Assembly: GCA_000827325.1 (NCBI GenBank)
Contig: KN832900.1
Coordinates: 148,909 to 212,908, forward strand
Origin: Oidiodendron maius Zn
Lineage: Eukaryota > Ascomycota > Leotiomycetes > Myxotrichaceae
DNA length: 64,000 bases
Direction of reading: 5' to 3'
Positions 1-12,655 of the stretch are shown here, in pieces; the first letter of the stretch is position 1, and every line of letters starts with the position of its first letter. The translations under genes were made by a program, and so were the position numbers. The notes beneath the pieces are model-generated. The model was not told the origin of the DNA and searched no databases. It saw only the letters and a program-made list of their open reading frames with translations.

Positions 1-2640
1 TTAAGTATTTCTCCCTTTTCGCTTGAACCCCCTCTACAAATAAAATAAAGAGAAGACAAGCGCCTAAGTTTGTTGTCTTTACCCTTTTATAGTCAAGTCT
101 ATATAGAAGGTACTACTTATAAGGATAATCCACTTGATTTATATTTAGAGACTGAAGTTCTAAACAACTGGATAAGGATAAAAACCGATCTGCCTAAAAT
201 ATACTAGGGTATATTATATATGAATATACTTGTAAATCTATTTATCTGGCTCCTTCTCTCTAGCTTCCTAGTACTACCTATAATATTCTTGTTGCTTAGT
301 ATATCTTATATACTTAATAGCCTTGGAAATACAGGGAAAGTTATATCAAATACTATTAAAAACGTCTTATTCTTGTAGTCTGTAGGAATATACTTTATTT
401 GTAGGGTAGTCAGCTTAGTATTAATCTAGAGAGAGGATATACAAAATTATATCCAGTTAACAAATCCCCTCTTCTTATAAGTTTTATATCTTGGAATAAA
501 GCCTAGTACTAATAAGAGCAGACTAGCCCTCCTAAATACTCTTGTTAGTTTAGTTCCAACACTAATAAATATCTTTATAATAGAAGAAAGATACTGGTTT
601 GTTATAGCTATTATAACTGTAGGTATAGTGGTGTCTATAGCTGTCTGTATAATAATACTATATATCCTCGATTTGTATTGGATTAAGCAGGACTATAAGA
701 GGTACTATATAATGGACCTATCCTTTAGTAATAAATTAGGAGAAATTGAGGGTCCTAAAAGTACCTAAATAGATATACTCAGACATTATTAACTTAATCA
801 ATTTATTATTTTGTCTGCTAAGAATTATACTTAAAACATATATACTAAATTCTAAATCCTAAACTAACTTAATGTTATATATTGCTCTAGATAGGTTATA
901 GGACCAAGAACTATCCTATACTCCAGATTTGGCCTTGTAGTCTATATTCCTGGCAGTACTTTCTGTTTGTATCAAGAGAAACAGGTATAGAGTTCTCTAG
1001 ACCTAGAGCTGCTATATAATCCAAAGATCTCTCCTAACATTACTAGCCTGGCCTTAAGTGTCTATAGCAATGACCTGCCTATTATGCTTGACCTGAGATA
1101 CTTGGCCTTGGAGGAGATTAGGGTACAAGAGTAGAATAGGACTATCGTGGTATAAATAAGGCTAGTATCACAGTGGTTGAAAATAGTGTGGTCAGGGTTG
1201 ATATAGTAGAGGTAAAGACTAGAAATAACCTGAATGATATTCTAGTGCAGCTATAAAGTATCTATAGGCTTATATCTATCTTATATCTGATTATTCAATA
1301 ATTCTTCTAGTGTACTAAAGCTCAAGAAATTTGTATTATCTGTATATTGGTCTAGGCTCTATAAAGCTAGTGGAGGAAAGGTAAGCTGTAAAGAGCTGGA
1401 TAAGGCAGGGAGTATTAGGGGCTAAGGGGGGTTTAGTGCCTAGATATATATATTAGAGGATACTAGTTGATATAGTATATGTTGACTAGGGCCAGGTAAA
1501 TTAGTAGATGTCTGTAGTAGAGGCAGCTGGGGTGGTTAGTAAATGGCTAACTAGAGAATACTCTTACTAATAGCCTGAAACTATTCTATATTTCCATTTA
1601 TTTTCGATATATTGTCTTCTATTATCCTTTATAGGTTAAAACCGATATGACTAGCGGAGAAGGAGGCTTATATCTTAATATACTCTAACCTGACTTAAAG
1701 GTTAGTCAATTTCTTGGTATAGGATTAATATATATATATGTTTTGTATCTGAACAATAGCGGTATAGATACTATCTGCTACCCTTCTGATCTCTTCAAGA
1801 TACCCGAGCTCCTTATATAATAGAGACATTAGATCGGGAGCTTGCTGCTAATAGAGGGGTGTCCAAGGCCATAGCCAAGATAGACTTGCTATAGGCTACT
1901 AGAGTAGCGCTAATATAGGACTCTGAGATACTATCAACTGATAACAAGTACTATCTAATTGTTGGTTCTTGAATTCTTGGAATATAGTATATAGTTTATG
2001 AAATCTATCTAACTTATCAGCCGATATAGTAAAGGCAGAGAGATTCAGTAGGATAGTTGCAGTTAGGGGGGTAGAGCAATTTCCTGTGTTATATAGCTGG
2101 TATCTGGTGGTTTATTGTATATAAGCCACTTACTCCTCTTAATTAAGCTAGGTATATATAGAGGGAGCCTATACTGACTGTTTTCAGCTTATAGGAAAGT
2201 TTAAGAGGGGGAACTAAGGGGGGTATATTACTAACACTAATAGGGGTGCTTATGCCCTTACAGATATCCCTCTTTTAAGCGATAGGCAGCAGTCTATTTG
2301 GCGATACCACTCTTATCAAAGCTACAAACACTAGTATACTATAGCTGATTCTAAGACTATAAGCGTCAATATCAGTGGCTATTCTACTAGCTGACTAGAA
2401 TGCTAGAATTGGATCTATAAATAACGGTATATTTTATATAATCCCTGTACTGTAAGTATAGTTCGCTTAGGTTATAGGATAATGCACTATAACTCAGCAG
2501 CTGTATCTCATGATTGATTATCAAGGAGATAGCACTATTAAAGTAAGCAGGATATACCCCTAAGGTATAAGGACTTGTATTGAGTCTAGTTATATCACTA
2601 CAGCCAGAGCCACTTTCACTATAGTAGACAAGACAAGGAG
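1..2640. other. AT-rich RIP-decayed DNA, no gene seen
   Basis: All six frames are broken by TAG and TAA. The sequence is rich in TpA and strings such as ctata/tatag, as expected for DNA mutated by repeat-induced point mutation. It is probably old transposon sequence, but I could not recognise a family, a long terminal repeat or a conserved protein motif. Confidence 0.6.
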
Positions 2641-3330
2641 CCTGCTATCCACCCTAGAATTAGTGGCCTAATAGTATAATCAGTCTAGCTTATTGCAGGA
2701 TTGTCTATATACTATAATCTAGTACCTTGACTCTATACTAGTAGAACTCTATATAACCTAGCGCTTGAATCCGCTACTAATCTAAGAAGCAGAGCTATAA
2801 GGCCCTTCAGTATAGCCTGTAGGCTCTCTGCTAGAACTATTTCCAACCTGCAGCAAACTAACAAAGTGGATACAAGGAGGATGTATATAAGGGCTAGGCT
2901 CCAGGACAAGCTTCAAATTGCAGGGGAGCTTCCTGGAAGGTATTCAGCTGACCTATACCAAGCGTAACAGCAGCCAATACCTACTAGCAACCTATCCTAG
3001 AGTTAGCCAGCACTTCTATAATATAATCTCCGTATCCAATATAGTCAGTATCTGCCTTACTAGTCACCCTATAATCAGGAGCTTATAGATCCCGCTAGTC
3101 TCTATACGCTCGATAACTTTAACTATACTACCAAGGCACCTATTAAACCCTGCCAACTGCCTATATCTCCTACCCACTTCAGAGACCAGTATCCTATTGT
3201 TCCTATACTGCCTGTAGTATATCCAGCATCAGCTGAGTATAATACAGGTAGCAATAACCACTAAGGGAGAAGCAGAAGCGGAAGATAAGGGAGAGCGGCC
3301 TAGAAAGAGGGGCAAGATAAAGTAATATAG
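2640..3330 (+). pseudogene. decayed unknown reading frame
   Basis: Reading on the plus strand gives partly coherent protein-like text, rich in Pro, Ser, Gln and Tyr in its second half (about 3,000-3,320), broken mainly by TAG codons and at least one frame change. I do not recognise a domain. It could be the disordered part of a nuclear protein or a transposon gag-like product. This is a weak call based only on reading-frame coherence. Confidence 0.2.
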
Positions 3331-4039
3331 CAATATAATATATTCTACTGTTAAGTTATAAATCCAACTTATCTTCAGCAAGTAATATATATAGTAAAAC
3401 AGACCTCTATAACTCAACTGGCCTATTTATAAAAACTAAGATAGGCGGGGTATAATATAAAACAGAATATATATATAAGCTTGTATCTATAGCAGTCTTT
3501 ATTGGTATATCCTTCCCTCCTGAAAGCTGCTCCAAGCTGACCCTATTTATCACTAGCTATACACTTCCAGCAATAAGTAGTAATATACTCCCCCTCCTCT
3601 ATTATATACTATTCACTAGCCTAGCTAGTAGCAACAAGTAGAGTCATGTTTCACCCTCTCTATAGGTAGCCTAACGGAGCAAATCATTGATCTTTATACC
3701 TAAAGTATAACATTATAAAGCCTGAATGTCTATAGACCCTGAAGCTCTACTAGACTCCTAACCTAATATAAAGGGCGGACCAATTGGAAAGGCAGAATTG
3801 AGATGCTATTGAGAGATAAAGCTATACAGGAGGGTGACTTTATAAATGCTTTATTCTAGCTAGGCAGGATTCAAGACAAATTGATAAGGAGTAGATTCAA
3901 TCAAGACAGAGATAAGTATAAGATTCCAAATTGTTATTATAAAATAAATAGAGAAATATATTATTCTATATACTAGTTTACTATATAGAATAGCCCTATA
4001 TTGCAATACCCTGGGTTCCTAAATACTTATTACTAGAAA

Positions 4040-4260
4040 CGATAAGTATGGAAGAGCTAATTATTATTATACTGCACTATTTCTGCCTACTATAAGTCAC
4101 AGCTGATATATATTGGTGTTTCAATGCCTATTTATCCCTATATACTCGCCGCTAGGAATGACTCTTGTGGAAGAGTATGGAAGAGTTGATCGTTATTGTA
4201 CTGTATTATTTCCTGTCCTTCAGGAGTTATACCTGACCTGTATTGTTTCACTATAACAGC
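4040..4260. repeat. two-copy tandem repeat, ~120 bp unit
   Basis: A segment starting tatggaagagctaattatta (about 4,047) recurs about 120 bp downstream as tatggaagagttgatcgtta (about 4,168). The match continues through the following ~65 bp with differences that are mostly C/T or A/G transitions. It looks like a short tandem duplication that later diverged by RIP-type changes. Confidence 0.5.
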
Positions 4261-4374
4261 CTAGACTATGCTGATTTACAATAACCAGCACTACAGCTAA
4301 TTCCTGTAGATAGCATTGCAAGAAGTTGGTCGCCTCTTTAGTGGGCTGGTGCAGAACCAACAGTATAGCCATTA

Positions 4375-4650
4375 TTTCAAGCTACACCTAACCAGACAGT
4401 CGGGTCAATATAGCGGCCAGCTGATAAGTATAGTCAAGTGATAACTCTCTCTGAAACAGCCAGGTAGGGAGGGTGTAGTCCTTTTACAGGCAAAACATAG
4501 CTGGACAACAATGAATATACACTACAGCCATGAAAATAGACAGGTCGAGACAGTGGTCGGGAAAGAGGGGCTGAGGCAGGAAAGCAATTGTTCTCAAATC
4601 CTACTATATAGCTATCATTTCAAGCTACAACTAACCAAACTATCGGGTCA
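4375..4650. repeat. direct repeat, ~40 bp, 230 bp apart
   Basis: The string catttcaagctacacctaac followed by a TCGGGTCAA-like end occurs near 4,375-4,412. It recurs near 4,614-4,652 as catttcaagctacaactaac with the same continuation. The intervening DNA has no recognisable gene. Confidence 0.45.
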
Positions 4651-5019
4651 AGATCAAGTCAAGGGAAAGAGGGGAGGAAAGAGGGGGATGACCGTTACTT
4701 AAACAGCTAAGAGTTTAGTAGATACTAGAAATGATTTACTGATTAGAGGCGAAAATTATTAGGTTTAAGATAGGTAGTAGTATAAATAAGCGGCTTTTAG
4801 ATAGTCTAGGGGGGTTTTGCAAGTTAACTAATATCTAGAAATAGCTTCTAGTTGTGATTAAGGTGGCAGAGTTAGCGATATAGATTAAGTGCTGTCTATT
4901 AAAGTAAAAAATAAACTTTCATTTTCCCTGAAAAGGTATCAGAAACCACCTAAGGGAGCATTTACTACTAGCAGCTCAGTACCCTAACTATCTGCTATAC
5001 TATCATGTACCCGATATCG

Positions 5020-6010
5020 GATAACAGAGTCTTAGGAGTATAAACGCTGCCAAGAAAAATTTAGAAAGAGGAGCGGTAGTCTGTTCCACAAGGCAGAGGA
5101 ACTAGTAAGGCAGACTGATACCTGGGTGGCTCTTATAGTTCGTGATAGGACTAGCTGAATCAGGTCTCTCTAATCATCCAATAATAGCAATTAGCCCCTA
5201 TCAGCCAGAGACTTCACTGTAAGTGTATACTCTCTACCTCTCTATAGCTATACTTGCTAACAATTATTAAAGAAGCAAAACCTAGTAGGCCCTTACAAGT
5301 TTATCTAGAAATACCCTGTATCGGGTTTCTGGATAGTGACGATCTAGGATAAGGAGAGCGATATAGCCAGGGACGATACAGGCTTAGTTATAGAGAACGT
5401 TTATATAACAGGGACTGATCTAAAGGTTATATATGCTAGATCTATCACTATTAGCTAATATCATATAGGAGAGGTTACCCTCGATACCCTAAAACTGCAA
5501 TTAAACAAGGCACCAGTAGACAGTAGAGTGTACAAGTCTGATAAGTCTGACTATATACTACTTGACACGCTAGACAGAACGGATAACACTGATATACCTA
5601 GAGAGAGGGAGTCCTATAAGGCAAGTGTAGGCCCAAGAGGGACTTATCCTATAGCACTCGACCCTGATTCCAACATAAGTGGACTTGAAACTGCCGGGTT
5701 AGAAGTTATTACAGTATAGCACAGCCTAACACTAGACAAACGTGCTGGATCGACTAACACGACAGCCCCATTGGTACAGGGTCTAGACTGTATAAGAGAC
5801 GAGATTAAGAAGTCGCCTGAAGCCTGTATAATCAAGGGGAACAATATAGCCTACACTTATAATATACTAGCCCTAGATAGAGCCATAATACAGGGCCAAG
5901 TACCCAGCCTTGTAGACCTAGCCACCGTGCTCTATACTATAGGAGAGTATAGCCCTATAAGGATAATATCTTATAGATTACTAGAATATATTCGCTGTTG
6001 GATACTGTAA
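5020..6010 (+). pseudogene. decayed MADS-box-like protein gene
   Basis: One plus-strand frame stays coherent for about 330 codons, interrupted by about ten stops that are nearly all TAG or TAA. Near 5,060-5,150 it reads FRKRSGSLFHKAEELVRQTD followed by a VALIV strand. That resembles the MADS (SRF-type) pattern of a basic helix with KA.EL, a short acidic turn and a hydrophobic V.LI strand; small MADS-like proteins of this kind are common in Pezizomycotina. The longest intact pieces are 5,528-5,716 and 5,771-6,007, which lie in the same frame with a single TAG region between them. The C-terminal ~250 residues match no family I know. The domain call is by eye; a lineage-specific unknown protein is the alternative. 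Confidence 0.4.
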
Positions 6011-7000
6011 AACTGCTGCTTTATGACCGTTAGGACTGGATCTTTCAGCAGTAGGTGAAACAGGTATCTGTTACACTAGCCACTACAAACGAGGGGTAGT
6101 CGGCACCTGTAGCCTTTGTATTCCCTGCCAAGGGTGCCTTATTCCCCGATGTTAGCGAGTCCCACCCGGGGGAGAGAGGGCTATAACTGGCTGGTCTGGT
6201 ATACGAGGTCGAGAATATATAGCTATAAAGGACAGGATCCCTGAGAATTTTCCTAGATTAGCACTTGTACAAGAAAGGCAGAGGTATTAACTCAACTCTT
6301 GTCTGATTCTTATAATAGAATACCTATTTCTACCTATCTTTATAAGCTCTTGTATAACTGATTGTAGTAATTAGGATAGATATGACCGTTAAGGTTAGGT
6401 TTAGCGAGTAGCCTAGACTTCTTCAGGCCTAGTGTAACGTTAAGGGCGTCTAGTAGCACCTGTTAGATAGTATAGGGTGCACTACCTACTACTTCCCTAG
6501 AATAAGGATACTGCTAAATATACAAGGCTGAAGACCTTACCTAGGTTGTAGGCCTAGAGCAGTATAGCTTCTAACAGGTATCTAAATCTAGGGTTACTAA
6601 CGATTGTATATTAGAGCAAGCACTTAAAAAGCACTAACCTTCTAGCGATCACTAAAGGTTCCCCCTAATGGTACAAAAAAAAATAGATTTATTCATACTA
6701 CTTTATTTGTTTTATAGTACCAAGCTTAGCTATCAGGCAAGTATCTACTTTGTCTGGCTTGTTGACTTAACCTCTTGAACTATTGCCTTTATAGCTACAG
6801 CTATTATACTCTTGACTATCTTCCCCCTCTTTTATGTTATTAGCTATATCTTTATAAGAAAGCCTCTCTCCTGTCCTGCTTTTATTGTGTATCTCTGTTC
6901 TAGATAGGGTTCCCTGGCCTGGGGTATAATATCTACTGATATATTATCCTAGCTGCCTTCTCGCTATCCTCTAGTTCAAACCAACACAAGTTAGGGAGCA
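6011..7000. other. decayed DNA, no gene seen
   Basis: Composition is mixed and becomes more AT-rich after about 6,660. A short coherent stretch near 6,090-6,240 (plus) hints at continued coding relics from the preceding ghost gene. No domain, repeat or RNA gene is recognised. Confidence 0.4.
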
Positions 7001-7700
7001 GTATATTCTTCCGCTTGCGATCGTTATAACGTTTGACCTTCTTGCCCTCCTTATCTTCCTGTTCCAGCAGCAGATCGGTTGTTTGTATACTAATCATATA
7101 TCAGATATTAAGCAAGCTTATGCAGGTAGAAGGAATAACGGAAGCCAAAACAGAGAGGAAGTCTAGCCGCTCCGTGACGGCGAGGAGCTAGAGACTCTAC
7201 AGGGCGAGACTAGGCCAGGTGACAGACGCTAGATTCAAGTGATACAGGGCCTAGGCTACAATATCAAGGCAGTCAATCGCGCTAGCAGGGTATTCAGTGG
7301 GCTGCCGACAAAGTCGAGCCTTCCAAGCGTTGATTAACAGCCTATAGGAAGGCGCCTAGCCTACAAGAAGGATAAAGCAGACAGGAGATCCGCCAGCACA
7401 AAGGTTATTCAAATCACTAAGGGCGGACGGCCTCCAGGACCACTTCAGCCCGTTCGAGAGATGGGCCCTGACTCAGGGGAGGATAGGCTGCTTGTCATTG
7501 ACGTGGCACTAGATACAGGTGCCTTGATATTCCAGTACAACATATTACCAGTCTCTGCCGCCTCGGCATTCCAAGGCATCTAATCACTAGTCTCAACTAT
7601 CTTCTCCAGTGATATCTATCCTGACCACTATCCCGATATTCATCCGGCCTTTAGGACCATATCCGGGCTGCTATTGTATCAAGAGGCTTCTATTATAGGT
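7000..7700 (+). other. GC-richer segment with a broken unknown reading frame
   Basis: This ~700-bp stretch is clearly richer in G, C and CpG than its surroundings (gcggacggcc, cgccgcctcggc-like runs), so it has escaped most RIP. A plus-strand frame is open from the last stop near 7,340 to about 7,580. It reads as a basic segment, then an acidic one containing ALDTGALIF. DTGA recalls the active site of retroviral-type aspartic proteases, but the flanking residues do not support that family. I cannot name it. Confidence 0.3.
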
Positions 7701-10080
7701 TCAAGGCTATAAGAGGTAAATCAGTTTTAAGGTATTCTATTCTACTTGATTTAATATGTTTTAAGTTCTAGAGTATTTTGTCTTTAGTTGCTAGTTTAAT
7801 ATCGTTTGATACAAGAAATACAACCAGCTTTATACTATTCCTTCTATACTTAATATTCGACTTGTAAACAGAGCGACAATATTAAGGGGAGCAATAGGGG
7901 CAATAAGGGTGATAGTACTATATTAGAAGAGTAGAGAGTATACTACTATCAACCGATAGGAGTTATAACTGTTAAGATAGCGATAGGCAAGATCTATTAA
8001 CGTTAGTCTATATTAAGTCCTTAGCTGCCTAATATAATAGAGCAGGGTGTCTATTATAGGTTGTAGTAGTTAAGGCGAGTTGGTATAAGACAGGTAGTAA
8101 GGATAGAGTACAGGTATAGATTAGCTAGGATACTAAAATACAGCCTTGATATATAGACCAATATATAGAGTAACTTGGCTAGTAGAGTATTTATAGTACT
8201 ATAAGGTATAGAGAAACTTTCAATAGCGTTAGACAATACAACTATATAGATATAGAGTAAAAGATAAGATAGAGAAGAAAGAGACGATAGGAAGTAGGGG
8301 GAAATTCAATAAAAGGAAGTTCTATAAAATAACTGCTGTACTATTATTAATAGGTGTCCAGATTATGATATATTATAGCTATATATAACAGCAGTATAGC
8401 TTTTGTATATTTGTATAGCAGTAAGAAACTCTCTAGCAGCCTATCTACTATATCTAATCAAACCCTCTACCTTATATAAGCCTACTATTATTGACATATA
8501 TAAATAGTTCTATTTAGTCTCCTTATCAAATACAGTAAGTGCTTTTGAAGTCAGTGTCTATCCTGCTTTAGGCTAGAGGTACACTTCAGTAGTTCTATAA
8601 TAGCTTTACAGACCTTGATCTTACGGATAGCTATAGAGTCGAATCAGATAAGACAATATAGTACTATAAGCTAAGTAGAAACTTCTGTCTACTATTCTTT
8701 ATTAGAGGAATGCTGGAATTTCTATATTTGGTATCTTAAGTGCTAAAGTTGCTTTAACTGGTAAGTCTTGATTAGAGCGTTTTAGATCTAGCTTATATAT
8801 CTTTGGTATTTAGTATCGCTAGAAGAAGATAATTCAGGTAGGATATCATTATTCATTATGGTTAATATATCTATATTGTTACTAATAGAGCAGTCATTAT
8901 TGGACATCGCTATCCTCGACAAGAATCTAGTTTAGGCTAGAAAGATTTAATAGTATATATAGCTCTTCCAGAGAGTTTAAATTGTTACTTGAGCTACAAT
9001 AGTAGGCTCGATAGACATAACTATCTATAGGACATTTAATATAGAGGTGATTGGTTATAGGAGAGAGTAGATACACGGGGGGGCTATACTTTATAGGGGA
9101 GCAGCTAATCCCTGCTATCAGATAGCTGTATAAATGTATAGCAATTGCAGGAGGCTAGTATATCTATTATAAGGGAGTAGTAAGGCAGGTAACCTCTATA
9201 CTAGTTGGTTATACTTAAGGAGGCTGATAATCTTGTTCTTAGAGTAAAATCAATAAAGTCCTTTCTTTTAGAGAAGGAGCTAGAGGCAAGTGCTGCTTGA
9301 TCAAGCGATAGAGAAGTATAGGACAGTTATAGGGACAGAAATATATAAGGGAGGGAGGTCTAGAGGATAGGGGAATAGGAAAGATATTGCTGTATTATAA
9401 CTTCTCTCCTCTAGCACTTTTATATCTTTGGTTTCTAATATAGTGACTAATAGTCATTGTAGGAGCAGGCCAATTCTTGCCTATTCTATAGCTCAAGCCT
9501 GTCTTCTCTAGACCTTACTCTAGTATAGTAGTAAGGCAAATTAGATATTACCTAATATTTTAGTTAACTTAGCTAGGGAAATATATCAAAAAGCCAGAAC
9601 TAGCAGTAACCTATTCTTCTAATCCTGCTAGAGTCAGTTGCCTTTCAGCCTTGACTATAGCTATAACTGGATTCTATATAGTATATTTTGATTAAACTTT
9701 ACTAAAAAATTAGCAATATACAATTTGCCTTTTATTATAGCAAGGAGTTAATATAAATATATATAGGGCTTAATACCAAAAATAGATCAGGTGGTTATAA
9801 TTTGTTTGGGCGAAAGGGGAAAGCTATTTTATAAGCGATTATATCTACTATTTAGTCGATTTGGACTTTTATATAGTAACTAGCCTTGGTAGCAGAAGAG
9901 AAAAATATTGTCAGGCTAACTCTATATAAATAGATTGCCTCCCCTATAATTCCTCCTACCCCTCCCTCCTCCTTCTTTATCCTTCTCCCTTATTATCCTG
10001 CTTCTCCTAACTAAGAATTTTCCCTATTGCTACTAAGAGTGCTATAACTACTTGTAGAATATATATAACTGCTAGTATTA
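7700..10080. other. RIP-decayed DNA
   Basis: AT-rich and stop-dense in all frames. It contains one copy of a dispersed repeat (8,786-9,040, listed separately). Protein-like fragments are visible on the plus strand near 9,250-9,700, but nothing is recognisable as a domain. Confidence 0.5.
8786..9040 (+). repeat. dispersed repeat, copy A (same orientation as 48,877-49,135)
   Basis: From gatctagcttatat onward this stretch matches 48,877 onward. The match is strong over the first ~100 bp, for example tcgctagaagaagataattc against tcgctaggagaagataattc. It returns around gagagtttaaatt...ctacaatag at 8,971-9,010. Differences are largely transitions. The two copies are about 40 kb apart in direct orientation and probably belong to one transposon family. 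Confidence 0.6.
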
Positions 10081-10089
10081 AGCAAAGAT

Positions 10090-11290
10090 ATAGGAAGGGG
10101 AGTGCTTCTACTAAACTGAAGAAGCTTGAAAGTATCAAGATAGAAGCTAATCTTGAAGTAATTATCACTTCTACTCTAAAAGTCGAGAGTAGTGATAATA
10201 GCTATAATAAGAAGTATATAAAATCAGAAGATATAAGTATAAGCTATATATTTGCTCCTCTAACTTATACTAAACTTTTATAGAATAAACAACGGTTACA
10301 AGATCTTAATACTGTTTTATATAGTATTGGTATTAGCTGCAAGGAAGCAATAAATAAAGAAGAGTTTAGGCCAATATTAAGAAGAAACCTATAGGAGCTT
10401 TTACTAGATAATACCCACTTTCAGGGCTTTCTTTACTTAAATATAAGAGGTGGAGGGGATACATTCTTTGTGTTATGGTTTAATAATAGAGCTTAGTAGG
10501 TAGATTGGGTCCTTAATAGCTTTGATAAGAATTCTAATCAGACACTAGAAAGGGTGTTAGAATTATAGACTCTAAGGAAGAGAAATATACTTTTTGAAGT
10601 GATTATATAGGATGAATAGAAGAGATACCCTAGATAGGCTTGCAACTTACCTGGTTACCTGGTAGTTCAGACACTGGATTACTATTCTTGATACTTAGAA
10701 CCTCTCCTTAGCTTTTATAAAGGGCCTCCAGATATAAAGGGATTTTTGAAAGAGATAAAGCTATATATTGAAAGCTTGGACTAGGACTGTTTCAGAGATC
10801 TCTATTTTTTTGAATAATAATATTTAATTTATATACTAGAAGAAAATAATAGATACTTTAACTCTAAGTATTCTAAAATCTGTATATACCTCAATATATC
10901 CTATATCTTCTTATAAGTAATGACCTTATACCTCTAATTGGAATATACTATATAGTATTCAGTTATAGGCTATAATCGCTGTTATAAAGGTACTACCTCT
11001 TATAATTAGAAAAAGAGGGCAGGAGAGAAGGAGTAAAATAGGCAAGGATAACAAACTAGGTACATTAGGCAGAGGCTAGCTTTAGCTCCGCTTTACAAAG
11101 TACCTAAAGGTACAGTTAAATAGGGGTATACAGCCACTTGTCCAGAAATAGAGGCCGCTTAAAATAGTTAACTAAAAAACAGGCAACACCCAATTTATAT
11201 ATATAAATATACTACTAGGTCTCTCTTTATTGTTTAATCTAAATGTTATTTATAGTCCAAGATTAAAGTCCTCTATATGCTTGCTATAAA
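10090..11290 (+). pseudogene. decayed long unknown reading frame
   Basis: A single plus-strand frame reads coherently from about 10,090 to at least 10,800, interrupted mostly by TAG at places where Trp or Gln would be expected. The text is acidic and Ser/Lys-rich at first, then contains hydrophobic blocks such as FQGFLYLNIRGGGDTFFVLW near 10,420-10,480. No family is recognised. It may be a decayed host-type gene or a transposon gene. Confidence 0.35.
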
Positions 11291-11336
11291 TACTCTCCTT
11301 TAAGCGTACTTGATATCAACTAAGAAAAGAAGAAGG

Positions 11337-12120
11337 ATGTATTATATTTTGCCTTATATCCTGCTTGGTATACAGGCCCTTAAGTCCAGTTTAAGCTTAA
11401 CAGGCTTCTCTTCTACTAGCCAGACATAACACTATACTAACTACAGTATCCTATAATACAGCCAGGCCTGTATTAATGTTTTCAAGACAGTAGATTGCAA
11501 TTTATTACACCCAGATTCTAATTTAAACAATACCTGGGATACTGTAATTATTAAAGATATAGCAGTAGTAATTCAGCTACTTTACCCAATACAGGATTTG
11601 GCCTCCTTTCCAGTCAAGAGTCTCCACTATATGACTCCTGGTAAGGGAGACGCTAACTGTTCTTATATACAGTTTAGCTTCTTTAACGTTAAAAACCAGA
11701 CTGCTGGCTGGATATATATCAAGCCAGGGTAGACTGAAAATCCCTGTATCTCCTTTTTTAACAGTACTATAACAGGTTATAGCGGGGTCCTAATGTTAAC
11801 AGAAGTTCCAGAGAATCTTCTAGACTGGGCCAATAGTGATAGGAATATAGAAGAAGAGTAGGAAGGGAGGTTTAAAATCCTTTAAGGAAGGTTATAGACG
11901 GATAGGCCTTAAGGACAAATTAAGACTACCAGTTTTAAACCCTTGGTCCTGGGGTAGGATTCAAGGACTTTTATGATTGCTCCAATTATAATAAATAGAA
12001 CTTTAAATTGTATATCAGCTGATAATTTTGTAGCGATATAAGGGTCTGCTATACTATCCTATAGTCCTTCTACACAAATCTAGCATAAGTCCAAAGCTTG
12101 AATCCTTGCTACTATCAAGT
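11337..12120 (+). pseudogene. decayed secreted-protein-like gene
   Basis: An ATG at 11,337 opens a frame whose first ~18 codons encode a hydrophobic, signal-peptide-like stretch (MYYILPYILLGIQAL). About 240 further codons follow in the same frame, with Cys and Asn-X-Ser/Thr sites (for example NNT, NQT, NST), up to a TGA near 12,120. At least nine in-frame stops are TAG or TAA, as expected from RIP of CAG, CAA or TGG codons. The frame ends ~120 bp before the left terminal inverted repeat of the island at 12,246. I do not recognise the family; a secreted or cell-wall protein is the simplest reading. Confidence 0.4.
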
Positions 12121-12245
12121 ATATTCTAAAGGTGCTCTTTAGCTCTCCATGCTGGTTTATACTGTATATTTTGAAGTTAATAATATATTCCAGCTTGCTC
12201 TTAGATCCCTTTGGGCTTCATGTGTCGATTAATTATAGAAGGGTA

Positions 12246-12356
12246 CCCGACATCCCTGTGAAGCGAAAATCCCGTAGTAAGGCTAACGACCTCGACTGAG
12301 TTGCAAAATTCGCGTCCAAAAATAGCATTTCAGTTTTTGTAGCTATCTTCTTTTAT
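12246..12356 (+). repeat. left terminal inverted repeat of the island
   Basis: Begins right after TA with CCCGACATCCCTGTGAAGCG and runs to gtagctatctt...ttttat. It pairs inverted with 23,083-23,193. Shared blocks include AAGCGAAAATCC, GTAGTAAGGCTAAC and GTAGCTATCTT. Many of the differences are transitions. Related partial copies lie at 24,109-24,240. Confidence 0.65.
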
Positions 12357-12497
12357 ACCTGATATAGTCTATTCTCTAGCTTGGAGGTTTTTTCTTGATA
12401 GCTTGTATATTAGCTAATTAGTTAGACGATAAGTGTCTTCTGGCCGAACTGCCCTTTATCTAAATTAGATTGTTTTTATACATTACGAAAGATCTTA

Positions 12498-12655
12498 CAG
12501 TAATATTCGAAACTAGCTTCAGTCTAAACTCTATATGATTTTAAAATTGGCCCACAATTTTTGCCACCGCTTGCACTATTATAGTTAGCTTTGTTTCAGA
12601 CCATGATTCTTGCTTGGCATACAGCACGTGAGAAGTATATAGAGGTACCTAGCCT
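12498..12655 (+). repeat. left TIR of the nested element
   Basis: Inverted partner of about 15,752-15,907. It is near identical over the outer 45 bp, then patchy, with conserved actattatagttagc and cacgtgagaagtatatag-like blocks toward the inner end. Confidence 0.65.

Noticed and set aside
3229-3417. 62-codon minus-strand open frame
   Set aside because: Hydrophobic text with no motif, antisense to a more coherent plus-strand relic.
7490-7560. Aspartic protease active site (DTGA)
   Set aside because: Only four residues fit. The surrounding hydrophobic pattern and the second glycine motif are missing.
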